7,803 nt of DNA from Cyanobacteria bacterium HKST-UBA02 (GTDB lineage Bacteria; Cyanobacteriota; Vampirovibrionia; Obscuribacterales; Obscuribacteraceae): contig JAGQHH010000361.1 of the NCBI GenBank assembly GCA_020431945.1, forward strand, positions 1 through 7,803. Direction: 5' to 3'. The translations under genes and the position numbers were made by a program. Under the pieces are notes generated by a model. It did not search any database. It was given only the letters and a program-made list of their open reading frames with translations, and had not been told where the DNA came from. Positions 1 to 5,251 of the stretch are shown in pieces (within the stretch, counting starts at the first letter, position 1; each line of letters starts with the position of its first letter).

Positions 1-615
1 TATATGAGCCCGGAACAGTGTCAGGGAGAAGTAGTTTGCGAAAGTTCTGATCTGTATTCTCTTGGATGCGTACTTTATGAAGCGCTATCAGGTCACCCCC
101 CATATTCTGGCTCAAACTCATTTCAAGTTATGACGGCGCATGTTTCAGGCACCATTCCGACAATTGAAAGGAGCGACGTATTGAGCGGTCTCAGGGTAGT
201 TGTTGATACATGTCTTCAGAAGTCGCCCGGGGACAGGTATAGAGACGCTGATTCTTTAATCGAAGATCTCAATCTCGTACTTCATGGTGAAAGACTTCGC
301 CACGCGCAATCTTCGGGACAACGTAAATTAGCTTCGATTCGGGAAAAGCTAAAAGAGGGAGTCAGTCCATCATGTTGCATAGGTGCGTTTGTCGTCTGTC
401 TAGTTCTTGTTCTGGTCACTGTTTGCAATACTATCCCTACCACAAGAGGCTTCGAACCCACACAGATGCCTCATGCTGAGGCACCGTTAATCGTTATTGA
501 AAAGCCTGAAGTCAAACGGCCAACTGTCTCGAAACCAGAATTACCCAAGGCGACTGTCTTTGAGTCTCGGCACTTAGCACTTTGGGACAACGCAGCTCGA
601 ATGCCACCATGGTAA
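1..615 (+). CDS. Hanks-type Ser/Thr protein kinase, C-terminal part (5' end outside the window)
   Basis: The frame is open from base 1 and enters the window inside kinase subdomain VIII: Tyr followed by MSPEQC, the substrate-anchoring SPE motif. Next come SSDLYSLGCVLYEALSGHPPY (subdomains IX-X, with the conserved Asp of SDxYSLG) and LQKSPGDRYRDADSL (subdomain XI, with the conserved Arg). The catalytic HRD and DFG motifs must lie upstream. Counting the Met at base 4 as residue 1, a basic juxtamembrane stretch (about 97-118) precedes one hydrophobic segment (about 123-143), so this is probably a membrane-anchored kinase with its kinase domain in the cytoplasm. The Pro/Lys/Glu-rich linker after the membrane runs into a stop at 613-615. 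The last 15 or so residues look non-native, because a HEAT-repeat frame opens at 564 one frame over. The protein was therefore probably longer. The kinase call is firm; the true C-terminus is doubtful. Confidence 0.93.
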   Translation, partial: YMSPEQCQGEVVCESSDLYSLGCVLYEALSGHPPYSGSNSFQVMTAHVSGTIPTIERSDVLSGLRVVVDTCLQKSPGDRYRDADSLIEDLNLVLHGERLRHAQSSGQRKLASIREKLKEGVSPSCCIGAFVVCLVLVLVTVCNTIPTTRGFEPTQMPHAEAPLIVIEKPEVKRPTVSKPELPKATVFESRHLALWDNAARMPPW

Positions 616-941
616 CGTCCATAGTAAGGCCGCTTCTCAAAGATAGAAACAAGGAAATTGTTTTCAGGGCTGTTGAGGTGCTCGCGAAAATCGGCCCGGG
701 CGCTGAGTCAGCGGTACCTGATTTGATAGTGCTGTTGAACTCTGATTCCTCTGACAATAACTGGGTAATTCGTGCTCTTGGAGCTATCGGTCCGGCAGCC
801 AGTAGCTCGGTACCTGCCATAGAGGATGCAGTGGAGAGAACTCGCTATCCTGATCGCCAACAGATGGAGATAACTGCCAGGACCGCCATAAAGAGCATAA
901 ATAGGCTAAGTCATAAATACAGCCCTCTTCTTGCAAAGTAG
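582..941 (+). CDS. HEAT-repeat fragment, probable out-of-frame C-terminus of the upstream kinase
   Basis: The translation shows HEAT/PBS-lyase-type repeats. These include RAVEVLAKIGPGAESAVPDL and RALGAIGPAASSSVPAIED, each with the typical A-L-x-x-I-G-P and A-V-P-x-L pattern, and a partial first repeat (ALSTLGQ, then VRPLLKDRNKEIVF). The frame is open from 564, just after a stop at 561-563, and repeat-like residues begin at about 567-570, upstream of any good start. Possible starts are TTG at 582 and ATG at 609. The ATG overlaps the kinase stop, so translational coupling is conceivable. Neither start has a Shine-Dalgarno sequence. A one-base deletion, or a -1 shift, near 562-570 would join it to the kinase and give a kinase-membrane-HEAT protein with the repeats outside the cytoplasm. 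HEAT repeats mediate protein binding; no partner is visible. It could be a sequencing error, a pseudogene, or a separately translated small protein. Confidence 0.6.
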   Translation: MGQRSSNATMVTSIVRPLLKDRNKEIVFRAVEVLAKIGPGAESAVPDLIVLLNSDSSDNNWVIRALGAIGPAASSSVPAIEDAVERTRYPDRQQMEITARTAIKSINRLSHKYSPLLAK

Positions 942-1019
942 GAGGCAAGCCAAATAGTAGCCCGATTCGTTGATGTTTCTTTATCCTCTCTCCGGTGACG
1001 GATGGCTTTCAGGTTTTTG

Positions 1020-1025
1020 TATATT
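1020..1025 (+). promoter_or_regulatory. Possible -10 element of the TPR gene
   Basis: TATATT lies about 50 bases before the start codon at 1076, in the 134-bp gap after the HEAT frame. The only -35-like match is GTGACG at 995-1000, with a long 19-base spacer. Support is therefore weak. No clear terminator is visible in the gap, so read-through from upstream is also possible. Confidence 0.25.
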
Positions 1026-1062
1026 GGGAATAGAGGACTCATCGTTTTCATCCCAACCTCTA
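1024..1062 (+). repeat. Two interleaved inverted repeats in the TPR gene leader
   Basis: TTGGGA (1024-1029) is the reverse complement of TCCCAA (1051-1056), and TAGAGG (1031-1036) is the reverse complement of CCTCTA (1057-1062). The order is a-b-a'-b', with one base between a and b and none between a' and b', so both stems probably cannot form at once. The second stem ends on the first base of the likely Shine-Dalgarno AGGA (1062-1065). A role in translation control is possible, but unproven and possibly chance. Confidence 0.3.
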
Positions 1063-1075
1063 GGAACACAGCGAC

Positions 1076-3259
1076 ATGCAGTCAAAGTCTACTCTGGAAC
1101 TAGTGCTCGAGAGATTGGAGATCCTCCCCGACGATTTCATAACTGATTCCGCCCATCTTCGAATGGACATGCTCTTTCTGCTTACGAGAATTGGTCTTGA
1201 GCCGAATCTGGTCCTGCCTCATCTCAAGCGCAAAGCATTCCTCAACATGGGCGAATCTCTTGTCACACCCTGGGGTCTGCAGTTCTTAGACGAGGAGAAC
1301 AATGTTCGGGTTGTAATGAAAAGGATTGTACCCTTGCTGACCAGTGGGAGGCATGACTATTTCATCCGCCAAGCAAAGGTGAAGGAACAGCTGATCAGGC
1401 TGGCTCAGAGAATATCCGAAGCAACATGTGATAGCCAGGGCAGCAAGCAGACAAAGTTGCTGGCGCTCGAAAAGATCAATGATTGTCTGAAGGGTGATTC
1501 AGTTGAACGGCGCCTGCCAATAATCGAAGCAGCAGTGCTGGCGTCGAGTGAATGTTCAGGAATTAAGGAGAATCGGAGCCTGCATTTCGATCTGGAAGAA
1601 GCACGAAGATATATCGAGCGTCGAAGCCGAGTGGAAGCCGGAAAAAGCAGGGTGGATATCCTCGAAAACCGGCTGGATCGTCTTTTTGCAAGCAGGGATG
1701 AATACTCTGAATTAGATGAATTCTGTGATGCTCTGATTGAAAGCGATCTGTCGAGCATTGAGAAAGTAAATCGCCTCCTCAAGAGGCTGACCCTCCTGAT
1801 TCCGCGGGACCTCTATCGACCAGCAAGAACGGCAGCCAGAGTCGCCTGTACCGTTTTGACCGAGTCAGGTAATTCAGGCTCGGAGACACACAGAGACATA
1901 CTGAACAGGCTGGCCCACATCGAGATGGAGATGGGTCAATTAGAAGCGGCAGCGGACATTCTGCATGAGGCATGCCGGATAGAGCTCTCGCCTGAGAACC
2001 TAGTCATCACGGATAGCCTTTATATGGAGGGCAGGCTGGCTCTCCTTAAAGGGGCGGCGGAGATCGCGATCGAAAAACTGAGTCTTGTGAGAGTCCCGGA
2101 TGACTATCCGAGCTATGCGCCGCCTCGGTACGGGAGACTCAAGATCTTCCAGGCCTACGCGCTCCTTAGTCTGCAACAGTTCGACTGCGCCGTTGATACT
2201 CTGCTGGGATCCACCGTCAAGCAAGACGCCTCTGAATATCCGGAATACCAGACACTTCTTTCACTTAGCCTCTACAAGGCTGGGAGACCCGCCGAGGCAA
2301 AGGCATCCCTGAAAGAGGCGGAAAAGATTTGTCTGCAAACTTCTCGAGATGCGGCTGCCATGCGACCCATAAAGCCGGCTGTGCGCTACGCCGAGTCTCC
2401 TATCTCTTATTCCTGCTCCCTGATTAACAAGGGAGACCTTTACGCCCTTATGGGCAATAATCTACGCGCCAACAGGCTCTATTGCGCAGCAAAGCTTCTA
2501 CTGGAGCACAGTGATCTGGAAGGTTCCGTCTATTATCACAGTCTGGACGAGAGGATCAAAAATACCGAAAGTTTTGACTTGAGTGAAGAGAGATTTGAAG
2601 CTCAGCTTGCTGTCATCAGGGAGCAATTACTGGAGAATGCTGATTATTGCAGGCTGTATCAGCATAAGCTCAGCCGAATCTCAGGAATGGTGGCAAATAG
2701 AGTGAAAATGGCGGAAGCGGAAAGCAAGTTGGAGAATGCAGCCCGGGAAAGAAACACCGATCCCGAAAGTTACCTTCGCAGCTTAAACGACCTTTCGCGC
2801 ATATACTCATCGACTCATGATCGTCTGAAGATAGTCAATCCTGATCATCTAGCCAGGGGAAGGGAGCTTCTAATTCAATTCGTCAATTTTTTTATTGAGT
2901 CCGGTGGCAGAGGTGCTGTCTGGATAGAAAGGCTGGCTCAGGAGATCATACGCGCTCTTTCAGTCGTAGAGTATTTTGTATCCGAGGAGCAATTCGAGGT
3001 CTACTTCAGGCAGGTCATATATATATTGGAAGCGTCCGAGCTTGAAGACCAGGATTGGCGAGAGTGTCTGACAAACATGGTCACCGGAACCTACGACGAT
3101 GGCGACGCGAATGACTATGGAGTCGATATTGTTGGAGGCAGAAGCCGCCAGTCTCGTGATCGTCTTGCTGCGCTGTGGCTGGAGGAGGCGGAGAGGTTCC
3201 ACGGAAAGCACTCGTCAAAGCTCCTCGAGATATCTTCTACCCTGGGTGCTAATAGCTAA
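1076..3259 (+). CDS. Large TPR-like helical-repeat protein of unknown function
   Basis: This is an intact 727-residue protein. The ATG at 1076 is the first start after an in-frame stop at 1061-1063, and AGGA (1062-1065) sits 10 bases ahead, so the start is well set. No signal peptide or membrane segment is visible, so it is probably cytoplasmic. The middle has tetratricopeptide-like helix pairs with the W/L-G-Y-A-A-P-type spacing: about 274-303 (LNRLAHIEMEMGQLEAAADI), 312-340, 355-382, 389-421 (SLYKAGRPAEAKASLKEAEK) and 448-480 (INKGDLYALMGNNLRANRLY). Residues 170-205 are charged and helical, possibly coiled coil. The region after about 500 is helical without clear repeats, and a short acidic patch (YDDGDANDYG) lies near 673-682. 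No catalytic motif was seen. TPR proteins usually act as scaffolds. Its place beside a kinase fits a signalling or assembly role, but that is only inference from position. Confidence 0.85.
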   Translation: MQSKSTLELVLERLEILPDDFITDSAHLRMDMLFLLTRIGLEPNLVLPHLKRKAFLNMGESLVTPWGLQFLDEENNVRVVMKRIVPLLTSGRHDYFIRQAKVKEQLIRLAQRISEATCDSQGSKQTKLLALEKINDCLKGDSVERRLPIIEAAVLASSECSGIKENRSLHFDLEEARRYIERRSRVEAGKSRVDILENRLDRLFASRDEYSELDEFCDALIESDLSSIEKVNRLLKRLTLLIPRDLYRPARTAARVACTVLTESGNSGSETHRDILNRLAHIEMEMGQLEAAADILHEACRIELSPENLVITDSLYMEGRLALLKGAAEIAIEKLSLVRVPDDYPSYAPPRYGRLKIFQAYALLSLQQFDCAVDTLLGSTVKQDASEYPEYQTLLSLSLYKAGRPAEAKASLKEAEKICLQTSRDAAAMRPIKPAVRYAESPISYSCSLINKGDLYALMGNNLRANRLYCAAKLLLEHSDLEGSVYYHSLDERIKNTESFDLSEERFEAQLAVIREQLLENADYCRLYQHKLSRISGMVANRVKMAEAESKLENAARERNTDPESYLRSLNDLSRIYSSTHDRLKIVNPDHLARGRELLIQFVNFFIESGGRGAVWIERLAQEIIRALSVVEYFVSEEQFEVYFRQVIYILEASELEDQDWRECLTNMVTGTYDDGDANDYGVDIVGGRSRQSRDRLAALWLEEAERFHGKHSSKLLEISSTLGANS

Positions 3260-3383
3260 ATCGTCTTCTTCTAGGAGGAGAAAGTGTTGGCGTTGAGCCC
3301 CTCCTTCTGGCAAAATTCAGCCTGGCAATGGCGCTGCGCCAGAAGTTCTCCTTCGGCTGGTCTCGCTTGCTCGCTCGGTCCAT
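3255..3383 (-). pseudogene. Relic of an IS66-type TnpA (OrfA) N-terminus
   Basis: Read on the minus strand, an ATG at 3383-3381 preceded by a GGCGGAG Shine-Dalgarno opens MDRASKRDQPKENFWRSAIA. One frame over, from 3324, follows QAEFCQKEGLNANTFSS, then a stop at 3273-3271. Adding two bases there would restore a Trp before RRRRF. Together this matches the FW...(S)Q-x-x-FC-x-x-x-GLS-x-x-TFY-x-WRRR pattern of the small helix-turn-helix OrfA of IS66-family elements. It lacks about seven residues between the FWRSAIA and AEFC parts. No downstream IS66 genes (tnpB, tnpC) and no terminal repeats are present, so it is a dead fragment. It abuts the broken toxin gene and reaches the 3' end of the TPR gene. 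The IS66 assignment rests on motif memory; another OrfA-like HTH protein is possible. Confidence 0.5.
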
Positions 3384-3397
3384 TTCGGGCTCCGCCT

Positions 3398-3632
3398 ACG
3401 GTGCCCTCTCATGAAAAACCAGCTCCAGTTTGGCCAGCTCTTCTTGTAAATGTGATCAGCTTGAGCGTCATTCAATTTTTCTTCGTTTTATGAGGTTTCG
3501 CGTCGCCTTATCAAGAATAAGCTGTGACCAATGAACACGATAGAGTCCGTATTCGACCGCCCGCAGCAGTGTATCTGTTACGGGACGATTGAAGAGAACG
3601 GATGCGTCAAGAACAGCTGGAAAAACTGCCAA
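3398..3632 (-). pseudogene. Broken PIN-domain toxin gene (partner of the antitoxin at 3638-4084)
   Basis: On the minus strand a TTG start at 3632-3630 lies 5 bases after the antitoxin stop, with GAGGAG at 3646-3641 as Shine-Dalgarno. The 54-codon intact stretch (3632-3468) begins with PAVLDASVLFNRPVTDTLL and continues with RAVEYGLYRVHWSQLILDKA and TRNLI. This is the N-terminal half of PIN-fold toxins that follow excisionase-like antitoxins, including the first metal-binding Asp (VLDAS). In-frame stops occur at 3470-3468 and 3458-3456. Homology continues one frame over (NDAQAD, from 3472), then returns to the first frame (HLQEELAKLELVFHERAP) until a stop at about 3398. That is a 1-base and a 2-base extra step, which together restore the frame. 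The C-terminal half with the remaining acidic residues is absent, so no active ribonuclease can be made. IS-relic sequence starts right after. Confidence 0.8.
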
Positions 3633-3637
3633 GCGAT

Positions 3638-4084
3638 TTACTCCTCATCGTAAAGGCCGGCTTCCTGTGCCATCTGCGTAAGTTTCTTTAGCGCCTTTCG
3701 ACGATCCTTGTCGCGCTTGTGTTTGTACTCCATCAGATCTTCGAATCGAATGCGTCGATGTGTGCCTACGCGCTCGAAGCTGATGGCTCCTTCTTCTAGA
3801 ACTTTGATGAGATGCGGCCTGGATACATTGAGCAAGTCCGCTGCTTCCTGCGTTGTGAGAAGGTGTCCAACCGGAACGATTGACACTGCCATGTCTGCTG
3901 CGAGAAGCGGAACGACCTGTTCGAGGACGCGATAAAGAGGCTCAGGGATTGGGATTTCTTGCCCCTCCGGACCTATCAGGCGTGCTTGTTTGATGGCATG
4001 CAACGCCTTTCCAAAGGCCTGCACAGCTGCCGCCTCCTCTCTTTCCGCGTAGATTGGTTCTCTTATTACATTTGGCTGAGCCAT
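3638..4084 (-). CDS. Excisionase/MerR-type HTH antitoxin of a PIN-toxin system (now orphan)
   Basis: This is an intact 148-residue protein. The N-terminal half carries the family's typical IPIPEPLYRVLEQVVPLLA (about 44-62) and VSIVPVGH. Residues 75-101 are a helix-turn-helix (LLTTQEAADLLNVSRPHLIK), followed by the wing VGTHRRIRFEDLMEY (106-120) and a basic C-terminal helix (KHKRDKDRRKALKK), which is probably the toxin-neutralising part. Such proteins bind their own promoter and block a PIN-domain ribonuclease encoded immediately downstream. Here the toxin gene starts 5 bases after the stop but is degraded. The antitoxin would therefore be left as a DNA-binding protein that could autoregulate or neutralise related toxins elsewhere. 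The ATG at 4084 has only a weak Shine-Dalgarno. A strong promoter with a tandem repeat lies at 4120-4148. The HTH is called excisionase-like by fold; this is not a phage excisionase. Confidence 0.92.
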   Translation of the reverse strand: MAQPNVIREPIYAEREEAAAVQAFGKALHAIKQARLIGPEGQEIPIPEPLYRVLEQVVPLLAADMAVSIVPVGHLLTTQEAADLLNVSRPHLIKVLEEGAISFERVGTHRRIRFEDLMEYKHKRDKDRRKALKKLTQMAQEAGLYDEE

Positions 4085-4119
4085 ATTCTTTTATTCCCGG
4101 CAAGCAGTCGCAATAAATG

Positions 4120-4148
4120 ATTCTATTCGAAATAATCGAAACCGTCAA
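4120..4148 (-). promoter_or_regulatory. Near-consensus sigma70 promoter of the antitoxin gene
   Basis: On the minus strand TTGACG (-35, 4148-4143) is followed by a 17-base spacer and TAGAAT (-10, 4125-4120). Transcription would start at about 4113, leaving a leader of some 29 bases to the ATG at 4084. It lies between the LRR stop (4194) and the antitoxin, so the antitoxin has its own promoter. The spacer holds a TCGAAA direct repeat that could be an operator. Confidence 0.75.
4127..4142 (-). repeat. TCGAAA direct repeat in the antitoxin promoter spacer (candidate operator)
   Basis: On the plus strand TCGAAAT (4127-4133) and TCGAAAC (4136-4142) are separated by two bases, giving a 9-base period. 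They fill the spacer between the -10 and -35 hexamers, where a bound repressor would block RNA polymerase. Antitoxins of this type commonly autorepress, so the antitoxin itself is the first candidate binder. A very similar tandem occurs at 5083-5096. Confidence 0.4.
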
Positions 4149-4193
4149 GTCCTGTGGCAAGTTAGAGAGCGGTTAACGTGATTGCCGGTTCGA

Positions 4194-5048
4194 CTAAATA
4201 GAATATCGCGCGGCTTTCCACTCTTCTTTGGTATGACTATAATGTCGTCGATCTCCAAAACTCACACTTCGGATGTTTCTGTTAGAAAGCAAACACCCGA
4301 AGTCGCCATCGACAATGTTAGTAGTACCCATAATGATAATGCTCATCAGCTCAGGCAAACTCTGTATAGGATGAAGCGACTCGAGGTTTCCACAATCATT
4401 TAGGACCAGCCACTTTAAGTTGATCAGATTTCTAAGCGAAGAGAGATCTCTGAGTCCAGTTTTGTGGAGGTCAAGCTGCTTCAGAGCAGTGGCAGAAAGA
4501 AGAGCATCGGCTTTCTTGAGTCGAAGATTGCCAAGGTCGAGGGACTCTAGCTTGAGTAATTTTTCGAGTCCGCGCAGGTCCTTTAAGGCACCACCGATAA
4601 TGCGCAGACTTGTCAATTTTTCCAAACTGCAGAGAGACGTCAAATCGGTACCCGAGAAGTCGCCCAGGCTCAGCTCCTCCAGTTCCCGGCATTTGAGAAT
4701 GGAGCTTACCTCTTCCGACCATATAGCGGTAATTTCCTTCAATGGCAGGTGACTGAGATTCAACGTTCCACCGATACCGACACCAATATGCAAAAATTTC
4801 AAAGACGAAAGCGTCTCGATGGGCGCCGGATCCGGGAGAAAGCGGCAACCCGGGTGAACAGTCAGGTGCTCGATTCCGGAGTCGCGAAGGAACTCGAGCC
4901 CGGACTCAGGAAGGGAATTGAGCACGAGCTGCTTTGGGTCACTCTGGGTGATTACTTTTTTCAGGTCCGTGGAGCAAGGTCGATTGACTATTAGACGGGT
5001 CCCAAATTCGCCTTCGCCGAGATAGTAATCTTTCGAGGATGCCATCAT
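4194..5048 (-). CDS. Leucine-rich-repeat protein, cytoplasmic
   Basis: This is an intact 284-residue protein. Repeat units begin at L123, L145, L167, L189 and L211, an exact 22-residue period (for example LESLDLGNLRL, LKQLDLHKTGL, LKWLVLNDCGN). Less regular units follow at 234 and 259, and degenerate units lie before, near 59, 83 and 103. The 22-residue LxxLxLxxxxLxDLxxLxxLxx pattern resembles the SDS22/internalin-like class, which forms a curved protein-binding solenoid. No signal peptide or membrane segment is seen, so it should stay in the cytoplasm. The C-terminal end (SFGDRRHYSHTKEEWKAA) is polar and aromatic and may be a cap. The first ATG (5048-5046) is followed by a second at once; AGGA 7 bases ahead favours the first. 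It lies between the antitoxin promoter and tRNA-Leu on the same strand. No enzyme motif or partner is visible, and the function is unknown. Confidence 0.88.
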   Translation of the reverse strand: MMASSKDYYLGEGEFGTRLIVNRPCSTDLKKVITQSDPKQLVLNSLPESGLEFLRDSGIEHLTVHPGCRFLPDPAPIETLSSLKFLHIGVGIGGTLNLSHLPLKEITAIWSEEVSSILKCRELEELSLGDFSGTDLTSLCSLEKLTSLRIIGGALKDLRGLEKLLKLESLDLGNLRLKKADALLSATALKQLDLHKTGLRDLSSLRNLINLKWLVLNDCGNLESLHPIQSLPELMSIIIMGTTNIVDGDFGCLLSNRNIRSVSFGDRRHYSHTKEEWKAARYSI

Positions 5049-5082
5049 AAATCTGTCCTGCTGTGATTCATGTGGTTATCTA

Positions 5083-5096
5083 TCGAAATTCGAAAT
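5083..5096 (-). repeat. Perfect tandem TCGAAAT repeat before the LRR gene
   Basis: On the plus strand TCGAAAT occurs twice back to back (5083-5089 and 5090-5096), flanked by TATC. On the minus strand it sits just upstream of a TAGATA (5082-5077) that could be the LRR gene's -10. No -35 is visible, since that position overlaps the end of the tRNA. The arrangement mirrors the antitoxin promoter (4120-4148), which suggests a shared regulator. Confidence 0.4.
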
Positions 5097-5104
5097 CAAA
5101 TATT

Positions 5105-5188
5105 TGGGCGAGGTGGGACTTGAACCCACATAGTATTGCTACCACTAGATCCTAAGTCTAGCGCGTCTGCCAATTCCGCCACTCGCCC
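5105..5188 (-). tRNA. trnL: tRNA-Leu (anticodon UAG)
   Basis: This is an 84-base class II tRNA. The acceptor stem is GGGCGAG/CTCGCCC with discriminator A at 5105. The D-arm holds AATTGGCAGA. The anticodon stem CTAGA/TCTAG encloses the loop CTTAGGA, giving anticodon TAG (plus-strand 5152-5154), with T33 and G37 as expected. A long variable arm (TGGTAGCAATACTAT, GTAG paired with CTAT) marks Leu/Ser/Tyr class II. The T-arm is GTGGG-TTCAAGT-CCCAC. CCA is not encoded (AAT follows the discriminator), so it must be added enzymatically. It reads CUA and, by wobble, other CUN codons. Confidence 0.97.
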
Positions 5189-5202
5189 GAGTGGAAAATT
5201 CC

Positions 5203-5233
5203 CCTGTCTGGGGATACCCCAGAATACCACAGG
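5203..5233 (-). terminator. Hairpin after the kinase gene, probable terminator
   Basis: On the minus strand CTGGGG-TAT-CCCCAG (5222-5208) is a perfect 6-bp stem with a 3-base loop. It is extended by CCTGT/ACAGG (5233-5229 and 5207-5203) across a one-sided bulge, and AATTTT follows two bases later. It lies 18 bases after the kinase stop, so intrinsic termination fits. It ends only 14 bases before the tRNA 5' end, so the tRNA promoter would have to overlap it or lie upstream in the kinase gene. Confidence 0.5.
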
Positions 5234-5251
5234 ACCGGTTTGCCTCGATCC

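Noticed and set aside
558..563. CTTTGA, like the core of the RF2 programmed frameshift site, near the kinase/HEAT frame break.
   Set aside because: The RF2 site gives a +1 shift out of the frame that contains the TGA. Joining kinase to HEAT needs a -1 (or +2) shift from the other frame, and no upstream stimulatory Shine-Dalgarno is present.
3304..3345. Inverted repeat CTTCTGGC...GCCAGAAG with an inner TGGCG-CTG-CGCCA hairpin, considered as a terminator of the TPR gene.
   Set aside because: No T-run follows on the plus strand, and the bases are explained by the codons of the TnpA-like relic.
3284..3493. Plus-strand 69-codon frame with GTG start, a perfect AGGAGG 5 bases ahead and a hydrophobic C-terminus, resembling a tail-anchored small protein.
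   Set aside because: It lies antisense to recognisable IS66 TnpA-like and PIN-toxin remnants. Its AGGAGG is the complement of the relic's Ser-Ser codons, and its composition follows from those remnants. I consider it a chance frame.
4471..4848. Minus-strand 125-codon frame within the LRR gene.
   Set aside because: It is in a different frame of the same strand as the LRR gene, whose regular 22-residue repeats show which frame is real.
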